Of a DNA stretch of 28,013 nt, positions 9,881-20,334 are shown piece by piece. How positions within the stretch are numbered: the first letter of the stretch is position 1; every line of letters begins with the position of its first letter. This stretch comes from Brachionus koreanus (taxonomy: Eukaryota; Rotifera; Eurotatoria; Ploima; Brachionidae). Under the pieces are notes generated by a model. That model worked only from the letters and a program-made list of their open reading frames with translations, was not told the origin of the DNA and did not search any database. The stretch is from assembly GCA_016987375.1 (NCBI GenBank), contig PJRA01000524.1, forward strand, positions 26,161 to 54,173. The letters run 5' to 3'. A program made the translations under genes and the position numbers.

Positions 9881-12800
9881 ACCATATCTTATAACTTTAA
9901 AAAAATAAAGTTCGATTATGTAATAAACTAGAAAAAATTAGATTATAGTTTTATATTTACACAATCATAGTGTCTTCATATTAGTTCGTGCATTAGGATT
10001 AGACCAAAGCCGAGTTAAATCCTGGACACATTACTCAATATTTAGAAAGATACCACATGTCTAATTGCACTAAAAGATATTAAGCAAAATTTTAAGTAAG
10101 AGTAGACAACAAAAACAACATAAAACGTCGCTTAAACCAGAGCCAGCCATGCGTAATCCGAATTTTCAATTAAAAGCGGTCTTAGAGGGCATAAAAGCTT
10201 TCAATTAATAAATAGTATTTGGTAATCAATATTTGATTTTAAGCACTAAAACAAAACAATATTATCTTGAACATTTTAAAAAAATAATAAATCATTTTAA
10301 AATATTTTGTTAGTTTTTCTTTTACTTTTTTAAATTAAAATCAAGATAAGTGAGATAGCTAGCTCTATCTGACATTTGTGCTAACTGATAACAAAACAAT
10401 GGTGTTTATACTTATAACACTATTTTTATTCTCAGGCTTCATTAAGCCTTGGTCGAGCCAGATCTAGAACAAAGCCAGAAAAGTTTGAATTAATGAGAAT
10501 TTAATAGAATGACATGAATTTCGCAGATAGCCAGATAAAGATCAATGAGTTTATCTTTTTTTTATAATGTCTGGCTAATCTGCCTAGTATTGAAGAATGA
10601 AAAAAAATATATATATGTTTTTTATATTTTTCTAGTAATAAATAGTTGTTATTGCTATCTTGTGTGAATGCCTTGAGCTTTTGGTCAATAATCTCATTTA
10701 ATCCTGTCACGTGATGGTTTTCCGTTAAATGAACAATCAATAAATAATCGATATTTGGCCAAAATTCAAGAAGCTGTCTAACATATACAGCTAATGCGAA
10801 CCAAACCAAACTAGTTGGACTTAATTAAATCGCCATTGTATTTATTTGTTCTGAAGAGTCGATATAAATTCAAGTAGTTATTTAAGTTTTCTCAGAAATG
10901 TATTTCAAAATTATTGAGTGTTTTTACAAGAGATTTTAAGTTAAATAAAGCAAATTTTCGATCCGAAAATCCATCAATTCTGTTTTTAAAAGCTCTTTTA
11001 TTGTTTGATTATCACATGTCTATTGTAAATATTTGCCAACGAATATTATTTTTATTTTCAAAATGTTCTAAATCATTTTAAGATCAACAAGGTGTAACAT
11101 TTAAAAAAAATTGAATTTCCTAGTCTTTTATTAGTTTTAAAATCTAATTTCTTCAAAAAAAAATGATAAAAAAAATATCTTAATTGATTTCAGACTTAGC
11201 TAAAGGAGTTATTAAATGATTAAGTATTATTTCGAATTGGAAATGCTCTATAAGCTTTTTTTTAAGAAAAAAGAATTTCATCATATCATCTGCTTTCAAT
11301 ATTGTTTTTTTTTTCTTTTTAGTTTAAATATCTTCATTCAAAAATAAAGATTTAAAAAAACTATTGATCCTAATCAAAAGCAATTAAATTTTTTTATTTT
11401 AGAAAAAAAAAACTGTTTTATTTGTTTAAGCTGATCAAATTAATAAAAGTTTATAAATATTAAAGCCCCAGTTTGTATATGAAAATAAGTTTCCGAGGCA
11501 AAGTGCTTCGAAATTTATTTATATTACCAAAAATTCGTATAACTTAAGCTTTTTAATTAATACTTTATGACATTTTTTCAAAACTATCAGGGATTAGAAA
11601 AAAGTTTAGGAGTTATGCAATCGAATTAGCTGCTAGATTTTATGATCTTATAACCAACATCCGAATTTGATTTTTGTTTGACTATTTCCGCCAAATTTTC
11701 CACAATATTTGAATCTAATTTAGTAGACAACAACAAAAAAACCGATAAATTATATCATATATAGTTTCTGTTTAGAGTTCAAGCTCGTAGAATCCTTTTT
11801 TTTTTTTATTAAAACTTGTTTTATGAAAAACATTTTTGAAGCATTTGCTAAAAAGTTAATGAGCATCGGCACTAAAAATAACAGAAAAATATACAAAAAA
11901 TTTTTATTAACATTAAAAGCCACTTATTTCTAGCAATAATAGAAAAAAAAATTCATTAAAAAACTAATAACAAATAGCAATAATATTTTTGTATTTTTTT
12001 AATATTTTTTTAGCTTACTTTTGTTAAAATCATGTTGTATAATTTTTTAGATTAAGTTTTTTTTGTTGGGTGAATATTCAAAATTATCACGTGATCTTGT
12101 TCCAGGAAGAATTGTTCATGTTTACTTAGCGAAGTGGAAACAAACGTATCAAGATATTAGAGTTGAAAAGGAGAGCAGTTATGATCAAAAATATTTAAAT
12201 TAAAAATTCATGAAGCGATAAAATTTAATTCGAATAGATTGAAAATATATAAAAAGATTTTGGCAAATATTCAAGCATGAAAACTGAATTAATTATAAAT
12301 ACTCGCTTTGTTCTAGTTAAAAACTATTCTAAATGTTTGAACAAACAAAAAAATGATTAATTAATAAAGTGTAAATGCCTTTGCTAAAAGTAAAACAATT
12401 CATAGAACTTGGCCGGCATTTAGCTGCTAATTCGAGCCGTCTGCCGATCTTAAAATGATCACGAATGATGAGAATTATGAATTATTGATTTTTACATCAT
12501 TCTGACAGCTATATTTGATATGTATGTAAGTAAGCGATGGTTGGTTTGGAACAAGTGGTATCGACAACATAAGCTAGGCTACTATTTTTTTTTACCTAAC
12601 TTTCAACAACTAGAATAAACGGATTTCGATAAAATTCGAAATTCTTTGTATGAAGCCTTTTTAGAGAAATTTTTTTCTTTCTCTCGGGGAAATAGGAATT
12701 AAGAATGCATTCGAATGATTCTTTTGAAATATAAGAGAGTTTTTGTATTTGTTGTTGTTGTTGTGTTATTGTATCCGTTAATTTTAACTTTGAAATCCGA

Positions 12801-13890
12801 GTTTTCTGCTTAATATTGTAAATAGCCCAGGCTAAAATTAAAACTTATTTAAGTATTAGTGCCTTAAACGCCATTGCTATATTTTGGCTCTAAACCATTT
12901 CAATTCTTTTTTTAGACCAAGCACTCGGTTTATCTAAGCTTGGTTAATTTTTTTCTCTTTCATTTCAAGTTTAGGCTTGAGAATTGAAACTATCTGTAAG
13001 TTGTGAATGAAAAAAATTCAAACCATTGAAATTTTATTGTCAAAAAAATTTTCTCTATTTTTTCGAAATATAAAATTAAATATAATTTTAATTATTGTTT
13101 AAAAATTAAATTTTTCTTTCAGAAGCCAATTCATTAACAATGAGTTATAGAAATAGACCAGTATTTCTTAATCTAGAAATAATGATAGATTTCTATTTAT
13201 ACATAATAGAAAATGAAGTGAATGAGTTAGCAATTAGGATAGTTTATATAAAAATTTTATTCTTAATACGAATTAGTCTTAGAAGTTATTTTGATTTTTT
13301 TTAAGTATAAGTTGAGTTGAGAGCTTTTGCAAAATTTATGCCATAAAAGAAAAACTAAGGTTACATTAAGCGCGTCAATTTTGCCGCATGCAGTGCTCTG
13401 CTTAAAGACAAAATCCGTTAGTAAAATTAAATATTGTGATGAGTGATAAGTAGCAAAGAAAATTGTTAGGAAAAATTAAAAATCGATTTAAAAAAAATAA
13501 ACCGGAACAGGAAATTGATAATGGTATAAAATGAGAGGCTCTTATTGCTTAGGTTTTTATTTAATCAAGCTCTAAAGATGTGAATAATTTGGAATAGTCG
13601 ATTTATCTATTCTTGGTCGATTGAAAATAATTGTGCTAATTAAGCATTTGAAACAAATTCCATTCGAAATAAAGTTATTTATATAAATTTGTTGCTATTT
13701 TGAACGTTATTTGCAAAATATTGCGCAATTGCATACGGCTTAATTAAACAATAATACAAAGCATCAAATTAAAATCAATGTCAGTTTAAGAGTGAAATTT
13801 CCTCGATTAAGTCATAGCCAGTAATGAAGAAATATTTTCAAGATTAGATTAATTGAAATTTAAAACAGAATTTCATTTTCAGTATCAACA
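9881..13890. other. AT-rich intergenic DNA, no supported gene
   Basis: A minus-strand frame at 10501-10809 could encode about 100 residues; its first two thirds are less AT-monotonous than chance frames here. It has no recognisable domain and no clear splice partners, so I do not call it a gene. A more complex segment at about 12400-12560 has frequent CG dinucleotides and could be regulatory. The rest is A/T runs. Confidence 0.55.
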
Positions 13891-13908
13891 AACACACACA
13901 CACACACT
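13891..13908. repeat. (AC)n microsatellite
   Basis: Nine AC units lie in a longer CA-rich stretch that continues as CAAACACAAACAC to about 13925. Confidence 0.9.
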
Positions 13909-14405
13909 AATACAAACACAAACACGACACTCAATATCGAATATTGAGATATTTTTGTTTAATCAAAACTATCGTATTAGCGATGCATGAATTGAGATTA
14001 GCTAACTCAAGATATTAATATCTTTTGAATTATTAATAGATTATATTCGACGGGAATCAAATAACTTTGTAATCTTGAAAGCTAGAAATATGTTGTTGTT
14101 TTTTGTTTTTTAGTAGTGGGCTGAAATTTTTGCGGTCTTTTTTTTTTATCTTGAAAATTTTCTTTTTCAAAACGAAAAAACTAAAAGTCTTTAATTTATT
14201 AATTAATTTTTTTTTGATCTATTTTCGTAACCTCAGGGTGACTTTTTAATTTTAAATTTAATTTAAAAACGCCACTAGTAAAGCAAAAAATATAAAATAA
14301 ATTGATTAGAATTTTTAATTTTATTTTTTTAATAATTAATGAAATTAGAAATTTAATCCATAACATTTTTATTATTAAAAAATTTAAAAAAAAAAAAAAT
14401 CTTTT

Positions 14406-14579
14406 TTAGTATGATTTGAGGAGTAGTTTTAAGATTTTTCTGTTTTTCGCACTCGATTCTCTGAAAAGGTATCTTTTAGACTCCATCGTATTTTTCCTAG
14501 TTCTATTTTCTTTATCTCTTGTTTCATTTAGGATATTGTTCACTAGTGTTTTTGTAAATTTTTTCTTTGCTAATCTCAT
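14406..14579 (-). CDS. doubtful small basic ORF, 57 aa
   Basis: From an ATG at 14579 the minus strand encodes a strongly basic peptide starting MRLAKKKFTKTLVNNIL and ending KLLLKSY. The segment lacks the A/T homopolymers that flank it on both sides, which is why it stands out. There is no recognised family, no neighbouring exon I can join, and an in-frame TAA lies a short way upstream. The opposite strand is open over the same bases but gives a Phe/Leu-rich translation. This may be chance or a fragment of an old element. Confidence 0.15.
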   Translation of the reverse strand: MRLAKKKFTKTLVNNILNETRDKENRTRKNTMESKRYLFRESSAKNRKILKLLLKSY

Positions 14580-17500
14580 TATGAAGAACAGTTTTCTCTT
14601 TACCAATACATTATTAATTTATTAAACTTCTTTTAGCTTTTTTTTTTTAGTAAAATTAGGAATTTTGAATTTTTTTGGTTTAAGAGAACTTTTTTAAGAT
14701 TGTGTCTATTAAAACTAGTTTTCATGTGGTATGATTTACAAACAAAATATTGTATTTGTACGACAGATTTATGGTATGTATAAATTTATTTCTAGAATAG
14801 ACATACACACACAAATTAGAGTCTATGATTATAAAAAAATTTAAATAAAAAAGTTTATTTTACAATTTAAATTTAAATGTTGAACAAATATGGTATTCAT
14901 GTTTAAATAAATAATGCTGGTCATCGGCGTGAAAATTAATTGAAAATCGAGTGAACTCGAATATTTTCGAGAGCTATCAGAGATTAGTTATGCATGGTCT
15001 ATGGTTAATCAATTGATAAAGTGGCTTAGTTACGGGCCATTTAAATCAAATGCTGCATTTTGAGTGATAGGCAAGTAATTGTTGGATATAACATGGTGAA
15101 GCGCAAACAACTCAACTTGATGATATGATTCGCTTAGCATCTGCCATAGACTTTCAGGTGAACGGAATTGGCATGTCCGCATTTAACTTTGAATAATTGA
15201 GTCTCAATTAAAATTCAATTTAGAGAATATTTGTCTCGACAATTTTAACTTTCAAAGTACTTAAGTTAATAAATTTTATTCTCGGACAAATTGAGCAGAC
15301 TAAATGACAAGCTCATAAATGTAGTTGACTAGCGATCATAAAAAATAGAGCTCGAATTAGTTTAAGAGTGGTAAAAATCAAGACAATATTTGTAATTATC
15401 TAGTAAAGTTCTTATAAACTTAATTGAATGGAATTGAATTTTTTTCGTTAGTCTTTTGATTGAATTTAATTAAGCAAAAAATTAGAAAACTTTCAAGGGA
15501 CAAGGCGATTTATATCTGAAAAAAAAAAAGAAAATACAATTTTAGCATGACCCGCGAACACTTTTATTTGAATTATTTATAGAAAATAAAATATTGCCAT
15601 TAAATGCAATTATTAACTAATTTTCATGATTACTAAAAAAAAATCTTTATTTAGATTTATTTTTCGATAATATACACGCTATTAGCCTCAAGTAATCAAG
15701 ACTTAGCACTGCTTCCATTAAGATGTAGCCGATAATCAAGACTCAACAAGCTTTTAAATAGGGTCTAACCGATTAAAAGAAATGGTCGGTTGGATAATTG
15801 TTGTTTTGTTTCGACCTTTTTATTTAATTTATATTTCAGTTTTAATATTTTTATTTTTATTAATTCAAATAGTTTTTTTTTTAATTCACAAAAAAATTTA
15901 AAATTCTTTTTTAACATTTTTTCAAAAAAAGTTTTCTTATTCAAAAATATATTTATGTGACTGAAAGAAAATAATAAGTCTCCACTATAGCCGGTCAAGG
16001 CTTTGTCTAAATTATATTCTAAAAATAATAATTTCAGCTATTGTGCATTAAATGTTCTTATTTTTTTCTTCTAATCGATGATTTAGTTGATTTATTTTTA
16101 ATGATCGATTTTTGTTCTAGATATTTTTTTTTTCTCAAATGAGTGTAGAAATTAGTTTTTGTAATATTTATTGATTAGTTAAACAAAAAAGAGTGCATTT
16201 TATTTGTATAGATGTTTTAGTAAAGGTAGCAAAGCATGCTAGAGAGTGTAATTTAAATATTTTAATTTTGAAAAAAGGCAAGACAACTTAATTGAAAAAC
16301 CAACCCGAAAGGAAAGAAATAGAATGCAAAAACAGAAGTAGACTAAAGAGTAAATATTCTAATGCTAAAGCTGATTATAAGATTCGCAGAGAAAAAAAAA
16401 TTAGTTTAGTCTATGTTTTGACATGGCTAATCTAAATTGATAGACGTGTAAATTCATGATTGAAAATAAAGGCTTATAAAAAAAAAGTTAGAAATTTAAA
16501 ATCCGGTCTGGTTGCAGACGTATTTCTAATTAGATTCAAGTTAATGATTGGGAATAAAAACCGGGAAGAAAATTGAAAATTATTTGGAAAATATATCGAA
16601 ATTAGATCTGGCATATGACTTTAGAAATTTCTCAAACAGTTTATCTTATCAAAATAACAAGCAAATGTACTCAATTATCAGAAATCTCATCAGCATATGT
16701 TTTTTATTCTATTGAAAGCCTATCGCTTTTTGTTGCTGTTGTTGTTTGGCTCAATCGTCCATTCAAAACAATGAGTGGAAATAATCTTTTAATTAAAATC
16801 GTGCTTGCCTAATTTTCGTGACTAAACACAAGATACACATACACCCGTAGGTCAAGAGCAGGTCGTTTCTATTTATCATTGAGCTTGTTGGTTCGTGTGC
16901 GGCTCGCTCATTTCTATTTATGTCTTTGAATTAGACCTTGGCGCTGATAAATCGTTTTATTCAATCATTTATAATTGTCATACCAGCATAATTAATCACT
17001 AGACTTGTATTTTATTTTTTATAGAAAAATGAATAAATAAATAATCTAGTTTGTTTAATCTTTGAGATTTAGTATAAATGTTATTTAGTTAAGCTAAATA
17101 TTTGCGGGACTCTAAATCGTGATCAAAATCTTGGCGAATTCTTAGCAAGCACGATCTTCTAGCTAGTTGCACAACAAGCAAGCCCAGTTATCTTAATCTT
17201 AAATAACTCGATTAGATAAATTTTTTTTTTATTTTTGTCCAGAATTCTCTCAAAGAGATGGGAAAAAAAAGAAAGAAAAAATTTTCTATTTTTTATTTAG
17301 GATTTAATTATATGTTTTATTCAACAAAAGAAATAAGAAGAGTCCAAATGAATAGAAAACAAAAATGGACGTTTAATTTTCTCTATTAGAATTTTCTACA
17401 GAGGAAGTGATTTCAATTATACGCATGAAATAAATTATTCTAGATTAGAATAAACTGTTTGTTTCTAGTCGATTTAGAGTCGGAGTTTTTTTTTTTTAAA

Positions 17501-17787
17501 AAACAAGTGATGTTTATTTAAACGAAAGAACACAACTAAGTCAGTCAGCATGCAAAGCCAGGTTCGTGTGCAGAAAAATAAATTTAAATTTTGTTAGTCT
17601 TCACTTTATTAGAATATAATGAACAAAAAAAATCCCAAAAATTAGTTTAAACAAACAGAATACTTCCGAAATCGTCAAAGTGAGAGCGTTCTTTGTCATT
17701 TGAATTTTAATTCACTAGGCAAATAAAACAAAAGTTATTAAAAATAAAAAAATAATAATTTAAATGAACTAAATCAAATTAAGATAG

Positions 17788-17875
17788 CGATAAGATAATT
17801 TGCCTATCTATGCTATTATCAAATTAGTAATCCCTATCAAATTAGGCTAGCATGACTATCAATTGTTATCTATAC
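17788..17875. promoter_or_regulatory. cluster of GATA-type motifs
   Basis: Within about 90 bases there are GATAAGATAA, CCTATCTATG, TTATCAAATTAG and GTTATCTATAC, several matching the WGATAR core on one strand or the other. They lie about 2.5 kb upstream of the plexin start. AT-rich DNA produces such words often, so this is suggestive only. Confidence 0.2.
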
Positions 17876-17879
17876 AAGC

Positions 17880-18280
17880 TACCACCCCCTGCTATTTAAA
17901 AAAAAGAGCCAATCGTGCATGTATACAAATTCTAACGGTTTAGCATCTATTCGATAGTTTTTTCTTTTTTTTTTTGTAAAAAAACGCGCCGCCGCCTAAT
18001 CTCCTTAAAGCTCGAACAACAAATGTGTTTGTTTGTGTGTGTCGCTCTATGTGTGCCTATTTTTATTCTAATATTTGGTAGCAACAAAACTACTTTGATT
18101 GTTCGTCGTCCGAACGGTCAAGTGATTATATTATTGACTTTATTGATCGATCGATCGAACGCGACTCATTTGAACTAAGAAATCGAATTTTTAATAACAA
18201 ACTTGATTGTTTGTTAAACTCTTAATTTTGAGCACTCGAGGGAGGCAGGCATGCAAGCAGCCAAACAATAATTGACTATA
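17880..18280 (+). promoter_or_regulatory. candidate distal promoter or 5' untranslated exon of the plexin gene
   Basis: This island is visibly less AT-biased than its surroundings. It holds a TATA-like TGCTATTTAAA at about 17889, then CGCGCCGCCGCC near 17985, the only such GC run in the upstream desert. A TG-rich stretch lies at 18020-18056, a GTTCG/CGAAC hairpin at 18101-18115, and a (GATC)3 palindrome at 18145-18156. It lies about 2.1 kb upstream of the plexin ATG on a plausible strand. No coding frame or convincing splice donor at its end was found, so promoter, untranslated exon and enhancer remain open. Confidence 0.3.
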
Positions 18281-19536
18281 ACTTTGTTCTATCAAACACT
18301 TGAAAAAGAAAACTAATAAAAATAATTGTCGCAATTTTTGTTTCAAATGCACTCAAACTATTCATTTGGCTTATCGATAAAATTAAGATAGATGGTAAAG
18401 TTATGCAATCTAATCAATTGAGATCATCATCGATCTTTTAATAGCCATAGGACATGCTTTGAAATGTTGAGCAATCAAATCTATTTGTAGACAAACATTT
18501 TAACAGCTTATCGAAGATTAGAGCGGCTCAAAAGTAGCACAAATCAAAGCCATAAATCAATATATTTGTAGAAAAAATAAAAAGCTATCTTAATCTATCC
18601 AACTCGCAGCTGGTTTTTTACGACACAGTTTTTTTTTTTTTTATGATACACTGTGGGAAGTTTGTTTGCAAATTTCAGACCGACCATCAATGCTATGTTA
18701 CTTCATTTTATTAAATAGTCAATTCGATTAATGCTATCCTAAATAATCGTGACTCAATAGGACTATATTTGTTTAGCTATTTCAATATTAATTTAGAGAT
18801 TAGAAGCTAAGTTTTGTTTATGCAAATAAAATAGGGAAAAAAATGGGCTTCGTTTAAATTACGTTAAAACGTATTAAGTTTAAACAATAAAGCATTTACG
18901 ATCAGATTAATAGATCGGCTAAGTATTTTGCCAAATAGAGTTAAGTGAAATATTCTTCAAGTCAAAATAAGAATCATCTTATCTAAGCATCCGTGTCAAA
19001 TTTGTTCAAATAACACAACCGTCTCGTGTTAGAATAATCTTAGTTTAAAATCTTAAAGAATTATTTCTATTTTTTTTTCATTCAATTCAATATTCAATTT
19101 CCGTATCTAATAAGGCATCTATTTGTTCAAAAAGTGCTTCCTTATTTTGACCCAGCTGTGTGTTCATTTTCGAGTTTTAACTTTTATTTTTAAATTAGTT
19201 TTTTTTTTGTTTTTGTTTAGGTTAACAGATTAGTCTTAAGCTTTTGCTCTCAGTAGTCAGTTAAAATTAATAATAATAAAAAAAAATTTCCAGTTTAAGC
19301 TTTTATTAAAATTAAAAAAATAAAATAATTTTTTTTTTTAAATTTTGAATTTTTGAAGCAATTAAAATTGGGATAAAAATAGAATATCTAAATTGTTTAG
19401 TTAATTAATATTCCATTCTAAATTAATGTTTGTTTATTTCGTTTCACTTGTGTTTGATTAAATGAAAAATGAAATTATTATTCTAAATCGATTAGGGCTT
19501 AGAACATGTCAATTCATTTCATTTGTTTGAATAAAA

Positions 19537-19557
19537 AGAAAGAGAGAGAGAGAGAGA
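19537..19557. repeat. (GA)n microsatellite
   Basis: A run of about eight to nine GA units follows AAAAGAA. It is non-coding. Confidence 0.9.
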
Positions 19558-19971
19558 TAATTAGAATTTTTAGCAATGGTCGGCTTTGCCAACTAGAAAA
19601 TAACTCTACCTAAGAGCCACATGACATGGAATGTATCAATTGGCCAAGAGAGATTTGTGCGATTTTAATCGATCATGTTTGGAGATTTGTTATCAATATT
19701 AAAGTATTTTAAAAGTTCCTGTGGGACACACTTGAATGGCAGTCGATAGTAGTTCAGTCAAATAGTTAATTTATTGTAATTTTATATTCATGAACTAAGG
19801 ACATAATAGAAACAAAATTGGTTTTTAATTAATGGTTTTTCATTCTATTTGTTAAGATCAACTAAATTTTGATTTATTTGTTTTTAGATGCAAATAGTTC
19901 GATATTAGAGAGGGGGAGGGAGAGTACACATAGAATAAAATATAAATCGATATATAATCAATAATTCAATT

Positions 19972-20007
19972 GTTTTTTTTTTGTTTTTTTTTTTTTTTTA
20001 TATATAT
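19972..20007. repeat. T-rich tract followed by (TA)n
   Basis: Long T runs broken by single Gs pass directly into TATATATA. This low-complexity tract may form part of a pyrimidine tract or a nucleosome-poor promoter zone upstream of the plexin gene. Confidence 0.8.
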
Positions 20008-20310
20008 TTCTACTTTAAATATAATTAAAATATTTTCGGGAGGAAATAGTACGTTCAGTTTAGACTAAGACAAAATTTTAACATTACAATGCATATAAGT
20101 GAATTCACATATATACGCGCATAGGTCATATATATTTGAATTTTGTTTTTTTTTTTTATTTTTTATTTTTCTATTTATTTCTATTAAAGCTTAACTTTAA
20201 ATCATCATTTTTTCTAATGTCAAATCTTAACTATTTTTGTTTAGATGTTTTAATTTATTAATTTTTTTAACAATAATAATAATTATAAAAATAAAAGAAA
20301 AAAAAACGCA

Positions 20311-20334
20311 ATGAAATCATCGCACCTACAATGA
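20311..20334 (+). promoter_or_regulatory. upstream ORF overlapping the plexin start codon
   Basis: An ATG at 20311 opens a 7-codon frame (MKSSHLQ) whose TGA stop at 20332-20334 overlaps the plexin ATG at 20331-20333 in the arrangement ATGA. If this leader is in the mature mRNA, ribosomes starting at the upstream ATG (context GCAATGA) would end on top of the main start, which could dampen translation or allow re-initiation. Contexts are ACAATGA for the main ATG and GCAATGA for the upstream one, so both are usable. Confidence 0.45.

Larger units (their letters stand above)
13909..17879. other. AT-rich intergenic DNA, no supported gene
   Basis: The stretch contains a 16-base perfect palindrome AAGATATTAATATCTT at 14009-14024 and a small basic minus-strand frame at 14406-14579. 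A segment of higher complexity at about 14985-15190 and another at about 16830-16930 are also present. A plus-strand frame at 16615-16812 has no recognisable features. Several GATA-type sites (GATAAGATAA, CTATCT, TTATCT) cluster at 17788-17875, just upstream of the promoter-like island. Confidence 0.55.
18281..20310 (+). other. upstream region of the plexin gene, probable 5' UTR intron or promoter
   Basis: No open frame is supported. The segment contains good 3' splice-site-like pyrimidine tracts ending in TAG at 19220 (TTTTTGTTTTTGTTTAG), 19887 (ATTTGTTTTTAG) and 20244 (CTATTTTTGTTTAG). These would suit an intron in the 5' UTR whose donor lies upstream. It also contains a GA repeat and long T runs. 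The true transcript start cannot be fixed from sequence. Confidence 0.4.

Noticed and set aside
10501..10809. 102-codon minus-strand open frame
   Set aside because: The first two thirds look slightly protein-like, but no family, no clear splice sites and an AT-run tail make it most likely chance; kept only as a note in the region entry.
14009..14024. 16-base perfect palindrome AAGATATTAATATCTT
   Set aside because: It is composed almost wholly of A and T; such palindromes are expected by chance in this base composition.
14416..14625. Plus-strand 69-codon frame opposite the small basic ORF
   Set aside because: The Phe/Leu/Ser-rich translation is the antisense image of a Lys/Arg-rich frame.
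16615..16812. 65-codon plus-strand frame
   Set aside because: It has no recognisable motif, no good splice or poly(A) context, and a length compatible with chance.
4812..20310. Search by eye for tRNA, rRNA, CRISPR-like arrays or tandem gene arrays
   Set aside because: No conserved tRNA boxes, regularly spaced repeats or rRNA-like segments were seen; only simple sequence repeats.
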